Source of the DNA: Nitrosomonadaceae bacterium
GTDB lineage: Bacteria > Pseudomonadota > Gammaproteobacteria > Burkholderiales > Nitrosomonadaceae
Assembly: GCA_024644425.1 (NCBI GenBank)
Contig: JAHELA010000083.1
Span: 1 to 6,745, forward strand
Length of the DNA: 6,745 nucleotides
Direction of reading: 5' to 3'
Part shown: positions 1 through 5,617 of the stretch, piece by piece
How positions within the stretch are numbered: the first letter of the stretch is position 1
How the letters are laid out: each line of letters starts with the position of its first letter
Notes under the pieces: model-generated
The model's input: the letters and a program-made list of their open reading frames with translations, nothing else
What the model was told of the DNA's origin: nothing
Database searches by the model: none
Translations under genes and position numbers: made by a program

Positions 1-25
1 GACTGTATTGGAATAGATGTTTTTA

Positions 26-53
26 TTACTATTAAAATGTAGCATAGTATAAT
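26..53 (+). promoter_or_regulatory. candidate sigma70 promoter for the 114-434 gene
   Basis: A perfect TATAAT lies at 48-53. The best -35 match is TTACTA at 26-31, three of six consensus bases, with a 16-base spacer. A start near position 60 would give a leader of about 53 bases. The -10 is convincing and the -35 is weak. AT-rich DNA yields such matches by chance, so this is only a candidate. Confidence 0.35.
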
Positions 54-101
54 CGTGTGTAATTCATTAAGTGATGTCGATTAACCTTCAACTACTTATA
101 T

Positions 102-108
102 AGAAGGA
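102..108 (+). promoter_or_regulatory. ribosome binding site of the 114-434 gene
   Basis: AGAAGGA ends five bases before the ATG at 114. This is a good Shine-Dalgarno match at normal spacing and fixes the start codon. Confidence 0.75.
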
Positions 109-113
109 AAAAC

Positions 114-434
114 ATGGGTACAAAAGACGAATTTGTCCGTAAAATGCATTCGGAACTCGATCAGTGGAATAATAAAATAGATGCTTTAGTTACTAAAGTA
201 GACCAAGCTGAGGAGCAAGTTCATGCTGAACTCCATAAAAAAATTGAAACTCTACGCGGTAAACAGGATAAAGCTCATAAGCAACTGAGCGAACTCGAAC
301 AGGCAAGCGAGAAAGCTTGGAAGGATATGAAAGTGGGTGTAGAGATAGCCTGGGAAGATATGAATTTGGGTATTGAAACGGTCTGGGATGCCATTAGTGA
401 AGCAATAGACTCAGCTAAATCTCGCTTCAAATAA
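114..434 (+). CDS. Sll1863-type small helical stress protein
   Basis: A 106-residue, highly charged protein with no signal peptide or membrane segment, so presumably cytoplasmic. Residues 1-66 are rich in E, K, Q and A with coiled-coil character. Residues 68-100 carry three degenerate 11-residue units beginning AWKDMK, AWEDMN and VWDAIS. Their tryptophans (W69, W80, W91) are exactly 11 residues apart, which is a hendecad pattern of an amphipathic or coiled-coil helix. The AWxDM repeat and the RF-containing C-terminus resemble the family annotated after Synechocystis Sll1863, reported as stress-inducible; biochemical function is unknown. The start is supported by AGAAGGA upstream. The gene is convergent with the next one. 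Family assignment is from memory of the pattern; the helical repeat is directly visible. Confidence 0.72.
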   Translation: MGTKDEFVRKMHSELDQWNNKIDALVTKVDQAEEQVHAELHKKIETLRGKQDKAHKQLSELEQASEKAWKDMKVGVEIAWEDMNLGIETVWDAISEAIDSAKSRFK

Positions 435-459
435 GGGATTGGAATATCCGGGCTTTTAC

Positions 460-527
460 TCTGTGGTTAGATCTGCCGCTACACGGCGAGTGAGCAACCG
501 CGCCTATAGGCCAGCTAGCGCCACAGA
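460..527. other. GC-rich hairpin cluster between convergent genes
   Basis: TCTGTGG (460-466) is the reverse complement of CCACAGA (521-527), closing a 54-base interior. Inside are GCCG/CGGC (475-478 and 484-487, 5-base loop) and the palindrome GCCTATAGGC (502-511). The arrangement resembles a small branched fold. It lies between the stop codons of two convergent genes, so it may help end transcription, but no U-tract follows on either strand. It could also be a remnant of the GC-rich block that holds the next gene. Confidence 0.3.
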
Positions 528-560
528 CTACCTTGGTTCTCCATCATCCCGATTAACGCT

Positions 561-1223
561 TTACTCCGAAGGTTCCGGCTCTGATTGCACCACTACGCCA
601 AACTTACGTGCCTGGGACATAAGGTTTCCTACACTGTTGGCGGTTGCCGGGGTAATGGGAAGACCGGCGGTACGTAACGCCCGGGCTGTCCATACATTAC
701 AAGTGTTGAACAGATGGTAGGTCTCTCTGGATAGATAGAAGCGGCTATTTCCGTAACGACCAGGGCTCGGTGATGTGGTGTTACCGGCCTTGTCCAGTGC
801 GAAACTTGATGCAATCGTGCGCGAGAGACGTTCAAAGCCGGCAGAGGACAACTCAATCCTGATGATCTCACTATAAGGGAAATAAGCAGGCACGTGGCCG
901 TTAAAACCGACAATGTGCAGGACGCTGGCGGTAGGCAACAAGGCCGCCTTCAGGATGTGTCCCAAGTGGGGATCCGGTATCTGGTAAAAATCCATATCCC
1001 CCCATCCCACCTCTAGGTATTCCTGGTCGGGAAAATTCTCAAGCTTTGGCCAGATATTGTCAGGTATGTCGGCACGCCGTAGCACGATCCCAGCATGCCA
1101 GCCGTGGTTCACCAGATAGATTGTTTTGTGCGGCTCGCTTTCACTCGGCGCGAGTGCCTCCTTGACCGGTGCCGCACAGGTGCTGTAGCTGAATGCGAGA
1201 AACAGTAACCAAATTCGAATCAT
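561..1223 (-). CDS. exported DUF2459 (TIGR02117) family protein
   Basis: A 220-residue protein. Residues 1-18 form a short hydrophobic leader typical of a secretion signal; Cys17 sits in a non-canonical lipobox-like site (YSTC), so export is likely and lipidation uncertain. Family hallmarks are HGWHAGIVL (40-48), EVGWGDMDFY (71-80) and NTCNVWTARAL (173-183), which match the DUF2459/TIGR02117 pattern. The order of a conserved His (H43) before a conserved Cys (C175) resembles circularly permuted papain-like (NlpC/P60-related) proteins, so a cell-envelope hydrolase is conceivable; that is inference, and the family has no established activity that I know of. Start: ATG at 1221-1223 with GGAAA just upstream on the minus strand. 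The G+C of the gene (52-55% in four 60-base lines counted) is steadily higher than most neighbouring DNA. Confidence 0.85.
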   Translation of the reverse strand: MIRIWLLFLAFSYSTCAAPVKEALAPSESEPHKTIYLVNHGWHAGIVLRRADIPDNIWPKLENFPDQEYLEVGWGDMDFYQIPDPHLGHILKAALLPTASVLHIVGFNGHVPAYFPYSEIIRIELSSAGFERLSRTIASSFALDKAGNTTSPSPGRYGNSRFYLSRETYHLFNTCNVWTARALRTAGLPITPATANSVGNLMSQARKFGVVVQSEPEPSE

Positions 1224-1324
1224 GCTTTTTCCAGTATTGTAATCACCGCTGCACCTTGTTCACTGCAGATGCGCGTAATTTATCTAATCATACTCGGGAA
1301 GCACGGTCTCGGGCTTGGAATAGG

Positions 1325-1427
1325 AGTTGTAGAGAAATTTATACTAAGCAACAACACAAGACAAGTACTTATATGTACACGATGTAACGTTCTTGTTGTT
1401 CCCTATTGCTAAGCTTTCTCTACAATT
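1325..1427. repeat. about 103-base imperfect inverted repeat
   Basis: The outer arms TTGTAGAGAAA (1327-1337) and TTTCTCTACAA (1415-1425) are perfect reverse complements and extend two more positions through one G-T wobble. Further in, CTAAGCAA (1344-1351) matches TTGCTAAG (1406-1413) at seven of eight positions. AACAACACAAGAC (1350-1362) is related to GTTCTTGTTGTT (1389-1400) with small gaps. The centre holds GTAC-TTATAT-GTAC (1365-1378). The whole could fold into one long interrupted hairpin. It might be a miniature inverted-repeat element, a REP-like repeat or a structured leader. I see no flanking target-site duplication and no coding content. Confidence 0.55.
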
Positions 1428-1567
1428 ATTAAACATGCTCCGACTTAGTGCCGGTGTATATAAATGCCTGCTTTTTGAACAAAGCAGATTTATTAATTTT
1501 ATTTATTAAGATGAGATCATCATTTTTTCTAACAGAGTTTATCTGTGAGCGTAAAAACAGAGATGGT

Positions 1568-1595
1568 TTGGATAAAGCTGACCCTTAAATATAAT
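1568..1595 (+). promoter_or_regulatory. candidate promoter upstream of the 68-residue gene
   Basis: TTGGAT (1568-1573) and a perfect TATAAT (1590-1595) are separated by 16 bases. A second TATAAT lies at 1606-1611, preceded directly by TTGACA at 1600-1605; those two are too close together to act as one -35/-10 pair. An inverted repeat TTGATT-N7-AATCAA (1596-1614) begins right after the first -10 and could be an operator. All of this is in AT-rich DNA, so chance matches are possible. Confidence 0.35.
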
Positions 1596-1735
1596 TTGAT
1601 TGACATATAATCAATAAATATTTCACTGTGCAATTGATTAACATTTTATCGTTCCAAATTCCTAGGAAACATATAAGATTTTTTCAAATTTCCAAATCCT
1701 CTTGAGTTCAAAGGGAATGCCCATATATTATAACT

Positions 1736-1942
1736 ATGGAAAACTCACTTACATCTTTATTACCTTCCAGTGATAAGGGGCGTATTCTTGTTATAACTAA
1801 GGACAGGAATGGTGATGTGGATTGGATAGATGCTGCGGAATTTGCACAATCTACTGGAATAACATCCGAAAAATACCCTGCTTGGCTAAATTCGATGCGT
1901 GAAATGGGAGCAGTAGCAGTATCTGATATAAAAACACATTAA
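1736..1942 (+). CDS. unrecognised small protein, 68 residues
   Basis: I do not recognise this protein. It appears soluble, with no signal peptide, membrane helix or metal-binding cluster. After a polar N-terminus comes a likely beta-strand GRILVITKD (15-23), then a turn DRNGDVDW and a probable helix starting IDAAEFAQ (31-38), then an aromatic KYPAWLNSM segment (46-54). The alternation of strand, turn and helix looks like real protein rather than noise. ATG 1736 lacks a Shine-Dalgarno sequence. AAGGGAA at 1711-1717 is too far from it; it would fit a rare in-frame ATT at 1727, but that is speculative. The gene sits 141 bases upstream of the CBS gene on the same strand and could share its transcript. 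Confidence 0.5.
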   Translation: MENSLTSLLPSSDKGRILVITKDRNGDVDWIDAAEFAQSTGITSEKYPAWLNSMREMGAVAVSDIKTH

Positions 1943-2070
1943 GTTTTTTTGCTGCCAAAATTATACTTGTTCATTATTCGCACAAAGTAGACATAACGAT
2001 AGGGAACATAAACTACAGTGATTAAAGTTGATTTTATTTTTTACCTATTTCTACCTGTTATTATTTAATT

Positions 2071-2078
2071 GAAGGAAG
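2071..2078 (+). promoter_or_regulatory. ribosome binding site that decides the CBS gene start
   Basis: GAAGGAAG ends five bases before ATG 2084. An in-frame TTG at 2069 lies in front of and overlaps this site and would add five residues; the strong site placed for the ATG argues against it. Confidence 0.8.
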
Positions 2079-2083
2079 TTTCT

Positions 2084-2542
2084 ATGTTTCTCGGCTCTAT
2101 TGGTGAATATTGCAACCGTGAAGTAGTTTTTGCTACAAGAAATATGGGTGTCCTTGAAGCGGCACAACTCATGCGTCAACACCATGTAGGTGATCTGGTT
2201 GTCGTGGATGAAACCAATGGCAAACGAATTCCAGTTGGAATTGTTACTGATCGTGATATGGTAATCGAGATCATTGCCAAGTCGGTAGACTTAAATAATT
2301 TCTGTGTGGGTGACATCATGAGCTCCCAACTGGTCAGCGTGCAAAGCAATGAAACCGTGCTCGACACAATTCATATAATGTGTGCCAAGGGAGTCCGTCG
2401 TATTCCAGTTATAAATGTGAAAGATGAACTTGAAGGCATTATGACAGCAGATGACTTAATTGGCATACTCGCTGAGGAGATGTCAGAGCTGGCCAGAATT
2501 CCTCAGAGTGAAAAAAAGAAAGAAGCTCAGTTAAGAACTTAG
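2084..2542 (+). CDS. two-CBS-domain regulatory protein
   Basis: A 152-residue cytoplasmic protein made almost entirely of a tandem CBS pair (Bateman module). CBS1 spans about residues 8-65, with HVGDLVVVD (34-42) and the signature GIVTDRDM (52-59). The linker leads into CBS2 at about 76-130, with GVRRIPVIN (103-111) and GIMTADDL (118-125). CBS pairs usually bind adenine nucleotides (AMP, ATP, SAM) and act as energy or redox sensors; no catalytic domain is fused here, so it must act on a partner or simply bind a ligand. The tail after residue 138 is charged and probably disordered. It is first of a three-gene operon, with an 18-base gap to the HPF gene, so a role in nutrient or energy stress is likely. 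M. tuberculosis Hrp1 (Rv2626c) has the same domain plan. The ligand cannot be read from the sequence. Confidence 0.9.
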   Translation: MFLGSIGEYCNREVVFATRNMGVLEAAQLMRQHHVGDLVVVDETNGKRIPVGIVTDRDMVIEIIAKSVDLNNFCVGDIMSSQLVSVQSNETVLDTIHIMCAKGVRRIPVINVKDELEGIMTADDLIGILAEEMSELARIPQSEKKKEAQLRT

Positions 2543-2560
2543 TATAAGAGAATTTATTAT

Positions 2561-2911
2561 ATGCAACGTCCATTCCAAATCAATTTTCATGGTACACCAC
2601 ACTCTGATGCGTTAGAAACACACATCAGGGAGAAGATGAGAAAACTTGAGTTGTTCTGTTCCCATATGATCGGCTGCAAAGCCACGGTAGAAGTAGTAGG
2701 AAAACACAAGCACCAGGGGAAGCTCTTCAAAATACAGCTTGACATCACAGTTCCTGACAAGGAATTGGTGGTCAATCGTGGAGCAAATGAGGATATCTAT
2801 GTGGTGCTACGAGATACATTTGATGCTGCAAAACGCCAGTTGGAAGATTATGAACGACGTCGGCGAGGAAATATCAAATTCCATGAAAATACCAGCACAA
2901 GACCAAATTAA
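2561..2911 (+). CDS. HPF/RaiA-family ribosome hibernation factor, short form
   Basis: A 116-residue protein of the HPF/RaiA (YfiA, sigma-54 modulation) family, which binds the decoding region of the 30S subunit and silences ribosomes in stationary phase or starvation. The beta-alpha-beta-beta-beta-alpha core can be followed: FQINFHGTPHSDALETHIRE (5-24, strand and helix 1), ATVEVVG (41-47), FKIQLDITVPDKELVV (56-71), and the C-terminal helix starting YVVLRDTFDAAKRQLEDY (80-97), whose RDxFDAAxRQLEDY pattern is typical. It lacks the C-terminal dimerisation domain of long HPF, so it belongs to the short class. A basic run, ERRRRGN (98-104), follows the core. Its last 29 bases overlap the next gene. 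AAGAG at 2546-2550 is a modest ribosome binding site. It is a paralogue type distinct from the rpoN-linked hpf, so no symbol is given. Confidence 0.88.
   Translation: MQRPFQINFHGTPHSDALETHIREKMRKLELFCSHMIGCKATVEVVGKHKHQGKLFKIQLDITVPDKELVVNRGANEDIYVVLRDTFDAAKRQLEDYERRRRGNIKFHENTSTRPN
2865..2870 (+). promoter_or_regulatory. ribosome binding site for the Usp gene inside the HPF gene
   Basis: GAGGAA lies 12 bases before ATG 2883, within the coding sequence of the upstream gene. It supports the internal start over the ATG at 2739, which would add 48 residues unlike any Usp N-terminus and lying wholly inside the HPF frame. Confidence 0.6.
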
Positions 2912-3395
2912 AAAAATTATTCTGGCTGCCGATTTTTCAGATGCTTCAAAAGATGCAACTCACCATGCCCAACTGTTAGCTCACACCTACCATGCGGAAC
3001 TCAAAGTTCTGCACGTATTCGATATAAGTGCGTGGAACGTTCCCCCCTCTCATTATTTAACGACCGGAGTATTTGATTTTACAGCAGGAGTATCTGACCT
3101 AAAAGCAGAAGATCTCTACAGGTTGACTAAAAGTAAAGAACAAATCCGACAACGTGAAAAAGATACTCTTAAAAAACTAGCAGATTCCTTTGACCTAAAA
3201 GTCGAAACTATCTTTACTGAGGGAGACCCCGGCCATGAAATTGTTCGTATTGCAGAAGAGCTTAATGCTGATCTTATTGTTCTTGGAACTCATGGCTTAG
3301 GTGGGTGGAAACGATTTACCATTGGAAGTGTTGCAGAGTTCGTTGGCAAATATGCTCCTTGCGCCGTCCTTACTATCAGACCTAAAATAAGATAA
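2883..3395 (+). CDS. UspA-family universal stress protein
   Basis: A 170-residue single-domain Usp. The N-terminal strand and loop KKIILAADFSDASKDA (10-25) match the Usp opening, with the Asp of the first loop present (D17). HAELKVLHVFD (37-47) is strand 2. The ATP-binding signature G-2X-G-9X-G-S is intact: GTHG (135-138), then G148-S149, followed by CAVLTIRP (160-167). It should therefore be an ATP-binding type. An insert at about 50-90 with several aromatic residues and then a charged helix is longer than in E. coli UspA (about 144 residues). The start is ATG 2883, supported by GAGGAA and by the fit to the family; this overlaps the HPF gene by 29 bases in another frame, implying translational coupling. 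Usp proteins act in stasis and oxygen or energy limitation, which agrees with the operon partners. Confidence 0.93.
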   Translation: MKIPAQDQIKKIILAADFSDASKDATHHAQLLAHTYHAELKVLHVFDISAWNVPPSHYLTTGVFDFTAGVSDLKAEDLYRLTKSKEQIRQREKDTLKKLADSFDLKVETIFTEGDPGHEIVRIAEELNADLIVLGTHGLGGWKRFTIGSVAEFVGKYAPCAVLTIRPKIR

Positions 3396-3500
3396 TTAGA
3401 ATCTTTGTTCTTACTCAATTTTTTATGATCTGAATATATAGCTAACAAAAAGTATAAATTATTTACAATAATGAATTCTATCCAGCTAGATTTTTAATAA

Positions 3501-5204
3501 ATGCAACCAATAGATCTTGTCCTATTGTGGCATATGCATCAACCGGATTATCGCGATTACAAGACTGGTGAATTTACTCTGCCATGGGTTTATTTGCATG
3601 CCATCAAGGATTACACCGACATGGCATATCATCTAGAAAAGCATCCTCACATCAAAGTAATAATTAATTACACACCAATACTTCTTGATCAAATAGAAGA
3701 CTATTCTGAGCAATTTATCCATAGGGAAATTCGTGATCCATTACTTCGTTTACTAGCCACGCCTGACCTAAATCAGATTGTTGCAAGCGAACGGCTACTA
3801 ATATTCAAAAGCTGTTTTCTCAGTAATCACTTAAGAATGCTACAGCCTTACCCAATGTATAAACGTCTATATGAGGTGTTTCAAATATTGGAGAAAAGAA
3901 ACAAAGAAGATGACCTCGCATACCTTTCTGGGCAATATCTTGCAGACTTGCTAATGTGGTATCACTTGGCATGGACTGGAGAGAGTGTACGCAGAGAAAA
4001 ACAGGAAGTAGCCAGCCTAATGGCACAAGGTGAGAATTTCTCCCATGTCGATCGACTAAAACTATTCAATTTAATAGGAGAATTGATCCAAGGATTAATT
4101 CCACGCTACCGAAAATTAGCCGATTCAGGCCAAATCGAGCTATCGACTACGCCGTATTATCATCCACTTTCCCCGTTACTAATTGATTTCTCTTCTGCTC
4201 GTGATAGTGAGTCCAATATTATTTTACCAACAGAAACTACTTATCCAGGGGGACGCAGTCGTGTGGAATTTCACTTAGTGTCTGCGATGGAAAGTCATTT
4301 GAAACGTTTTGGAGCCAAGCCCAATGGCGTTTGGCCAGCAGAAGGAGCAATTTCACAATCGTTATTAGATGTTTTTACTGAACATGGTTGCCAATGGAGC
4401 GCCAGTAGCGAGGGTGTTCTAGCCAACAGCTTGCGTAAGTCAAATCCAAATCAGTTACTCGAACGAAATCGATATCTTTACCGGCCTTACCAAGTACATG
4501 GATCCTCTAAAAACTTAATTTGTTTCTTTCGTGATGAGAAATTATCAGACATGATTGGATTCGAATATGCGAAATGGTTTGGTCGCGATGCTGCTGAACA
4601 TTTTATACAGAGCATAGAACAGATTGGGCACAATGCTCTACCAAATGAAAGCCCAATTATAAGTGTAATTCTTGATGGTGAGAACGCCTGGGAATACTAT
4701 CCTTATAATGGTTATTACTTTCTTAGTGATCTTTACGAACTTCTTGAGAATCATCCCTCAATCTGTACCACAACTTATAGTAGCTATATTACGTCTAAGA
4801 GATGTACTGATATGGCCACCTTGCCAGCACTAGTTGCGGGTAGCTGGGTATATGGAACATTTTCTACTTGGATTGGTGATCGTGATACAAACAATGCATG
4901 GGAGCTACTATGTGAAGCGAAGCAAAGTTTTGATCTAGTAATTCAGAGCGGACGTCTAACGTATGAAGAGCAAATCGAGGCTGAACGGCAGTTATCATCT
5001 TGCGAAAGTTCAGATTGGTTTTGGTGGCTTGGAGATTACAACCCATCTGAGATAGTAACAAGTTTTGATAAACTGTTTCGTAACAACCTAGCTAACTTAT
5101 ACGGCCTCTTAAAGCTTCCTGTCCCAGCAGCAGTCCTTGACCCTATTAGTTACGGAGGCGGAAACCCCGAGTCTGGTGGCTCAATGCGGCGCGCGTCGAC
5201 ATGA
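3501..5204 (+). CDS. glycoside hydrolase family 57 (alpha-glucan-acting)
   Basis: A 567-residue cytoplasmic enzyme, without signal peptide, of the retaining GH57 family, whose members act on glycogen, starch or maltodextrin as amylases, 4-alpha-glucanotransferases or branching enzymes. All five conserved regions are visible: WHMHQP (10-15); GQIELSTTPYYHPLSPLL (210-227); GVWPAEGA (276-283), with E281 as predicted nucleophile; ILDGENAWEYYP (390-401), with D392 as predicted acid/base; GSWVYGTFSTWIGDRDTNNAW (447-467). The C-terminal SDWFWWLGD (504-512) and FDKLFRNNL (522-530) segments are also typical of this subgroup. Exact reaction cannot be decided. The start is secure because an in-frame TAA directly precedes ATG 3501 and the HMHQP motif begins at residue 11, yet there is no Shine-Dalgarno sequence. 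It follows the Usp gene by 105 bases with no clear terminator between, so it may be read from the same transcript. A plausible role is use of stored glycogen under stress. Confidence 0.92.
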   Translation: MQPIDLVLLWHMHQPDYRDYKTGEFTLPWVYLHAIKDYTDMAYHLEKHPHIKVIINYTPILLDQIEDYSEQFIHREIRDPLLRLLATPDLNQIVASERLLIFKSCFLSNHLRMLQPYPMYKRLYEVFQILEKRNKEDDLAYLSGQYLADLLMWYHLAWTGESVRREKQEVASLMAQGENFSHVDRLKLFNLIGELIQGLIPRYRKLADSGQIELSTTPYYHPLSPLLIDFSSARDSESNIILPTETTYPGGRSRVEFHLVSAMESHLKRFGAKPNGVWPAEGAISQSLLDVFTEHGCQWSASSEGVLANSLRKSNPNQLLERNRYLYRPYQVHGSSKNLICFFRDEKLSDMIGFEYAKWFGRDAAEHFIQSIEQIGHNALPNESPIISVILDGENAWEYYPYNGYYFLSDLYELLENHPSICTTTYSSYITSKRCTDMATLPALVAGSWVYGTFSTWIGDRDTNNAWELLCEAKQSFDLVIQSGRLTYEEQIEAERQLSSCESSDWFWWLGDYNPSEIVTSFDKLFRNNLANLYGLLKLPVPAAVLDPISYGGGNPESGGSMRRAST

Positions 5205-5282
5205 TTATATACCAGCAATCAAATCTGCCATGGTTGCAATATGATAACAAACATAATTTATTTATGATCCATTAAATTAAAT

Positions 5283-5287
5283 AGGAG
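5283..5287 (+). promoter_or_regulatory. ribosome binding site of the zinc-ribbon gene
   Basis: AGGAG lies nine bases before ATG 5297. An in-frame TTG at 5288 immediately abuts this site and would leave no spacer, so the ATG is the start. Confidence 0.8.
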
Positions 5288-5296
5288 TTGAATTTT

Positions 5297-5617
5297 ATGT
5301 CAGAACAAGAGCTTCATCATTATCTAAGTCAGGATTTACAACAAATTGCACTTCAATTAGCAACTAAAATACATAAAGATGTATTTAAAAAATATAATTT
5401 TGATATGTCTGTTGTTCCACGTGATAAGGTTCCTCGGGTAAAACAAGTGTATGAAAAAGCAGAATCATGGGTTGGGATTAAATGTCCTCATTGTTGGATA
5501 AAGGACGGACAAAATTTTTTACTTGATATCGTAGCTATACGAGACGAAGAAGATCTTTATCATTGTAAATGTAAGACATGTGACTTTGAATATCATTTTT
5601 TGCACCCAAAAAAATAG
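5297..5617 (+). CDS. small zinc-ribbon protein of unknown function
   Basis: A 106-residue soluble protein that I cannot place in a named family. The N-terminal half (1-60) is mostly helical and charged. The C-terminal half is a likely zinc ribbon: the first knuckle is C63-P-H-C66 and the second comes from C90-K-C92-K-T-C95, with C92/C95 giving a matching CxxC and C90 as an extra cysteine. The 25-residue insert between knuckles is strand-like (FLLDIVAI, 74-81). Such ribbons bind nucleic acid or protein partners, or serve structure. AGGAG nine bases upstream fixes the start. A weak promoter, TTGCAA (5234-5239) to TTTATT (5257-5262) with 17 bases between, could drive it separately from the GH57 gene, which ends 92 bases upstream. 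It is convergent with the ATPase gene. Role unknown. Confidence 0.78.
   Translation: MSEQELHHYLSQDLQQIALQLATKIHKDVFKKYNFDMSVVPRDKVPRVKQVYEKAESWVGIKCPHCWIKDGQNFLLDIVAIRDEEDLYHCKCKTCDFEYHFLHPKK

Larger units (their letters stand above)
1224..1735. other. 512-base intergenic region without a convincing gene
   Basis: AT-rich DNA upstream of both flanking genes, which point away from each other. It holds a long imperfect inverted repeat (1325-1427), a 7-bp hairpin CTGCTTT/AAAGCAG with a 6-base loop (1468-1487), two copies of AACAGAG (1531-1537 and 1556-1562), and promoter-like sequence near 1568-1614. The open frame that crosses 1193-1387 has no family features, has no good ribosome binding site, and overlaps the start of the minus-strand gene. 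Confidence 0.6.

Noticed and set aside
439..720. Plus-strand open frame of 93 codons starting at TTG
   Set aside because: It lies over the end of the DUF2459 gene, whose motifs are clear on the other strand; no ribosome binding site or family pattern.
629..913. Minus-strand open frame of 94 codons
   Set aside because: Out-of-frame shadow within the DUF2459 gene.
1193..1387. Plus-strand 64-codon frame
   Set aside because: Overlaps the start of the minus-strand gene, has no ribosome binding site, and its codons run through one arm of the inverted repeat.
1468..1487. Rho-independent terminator (CTGCTTT/AAAGCAG)
   Set aside because: No gene ends nearby on either strand, the stem is short with three G-C pairs, and there is no clean T-run.
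1544..1559. CRP-like site TGTGA-N6-AAACA
   Set aside because: The second half-site keeps only three of five consensus bases, and it lies far from any start codon.
1596..1614. FNR/Anr box
   Set aside because: TTGAT and ATCAA are 9 bases apart here instead of 4, so it is not a standard FNR site.
2739..2882. 48-residue N-terminal extension of the Usp protein
   Set aside because: Out-of-frame translation of the HPF gene; the Usp family begins at the internal ATG 2883, which has GAGGAA upstream.
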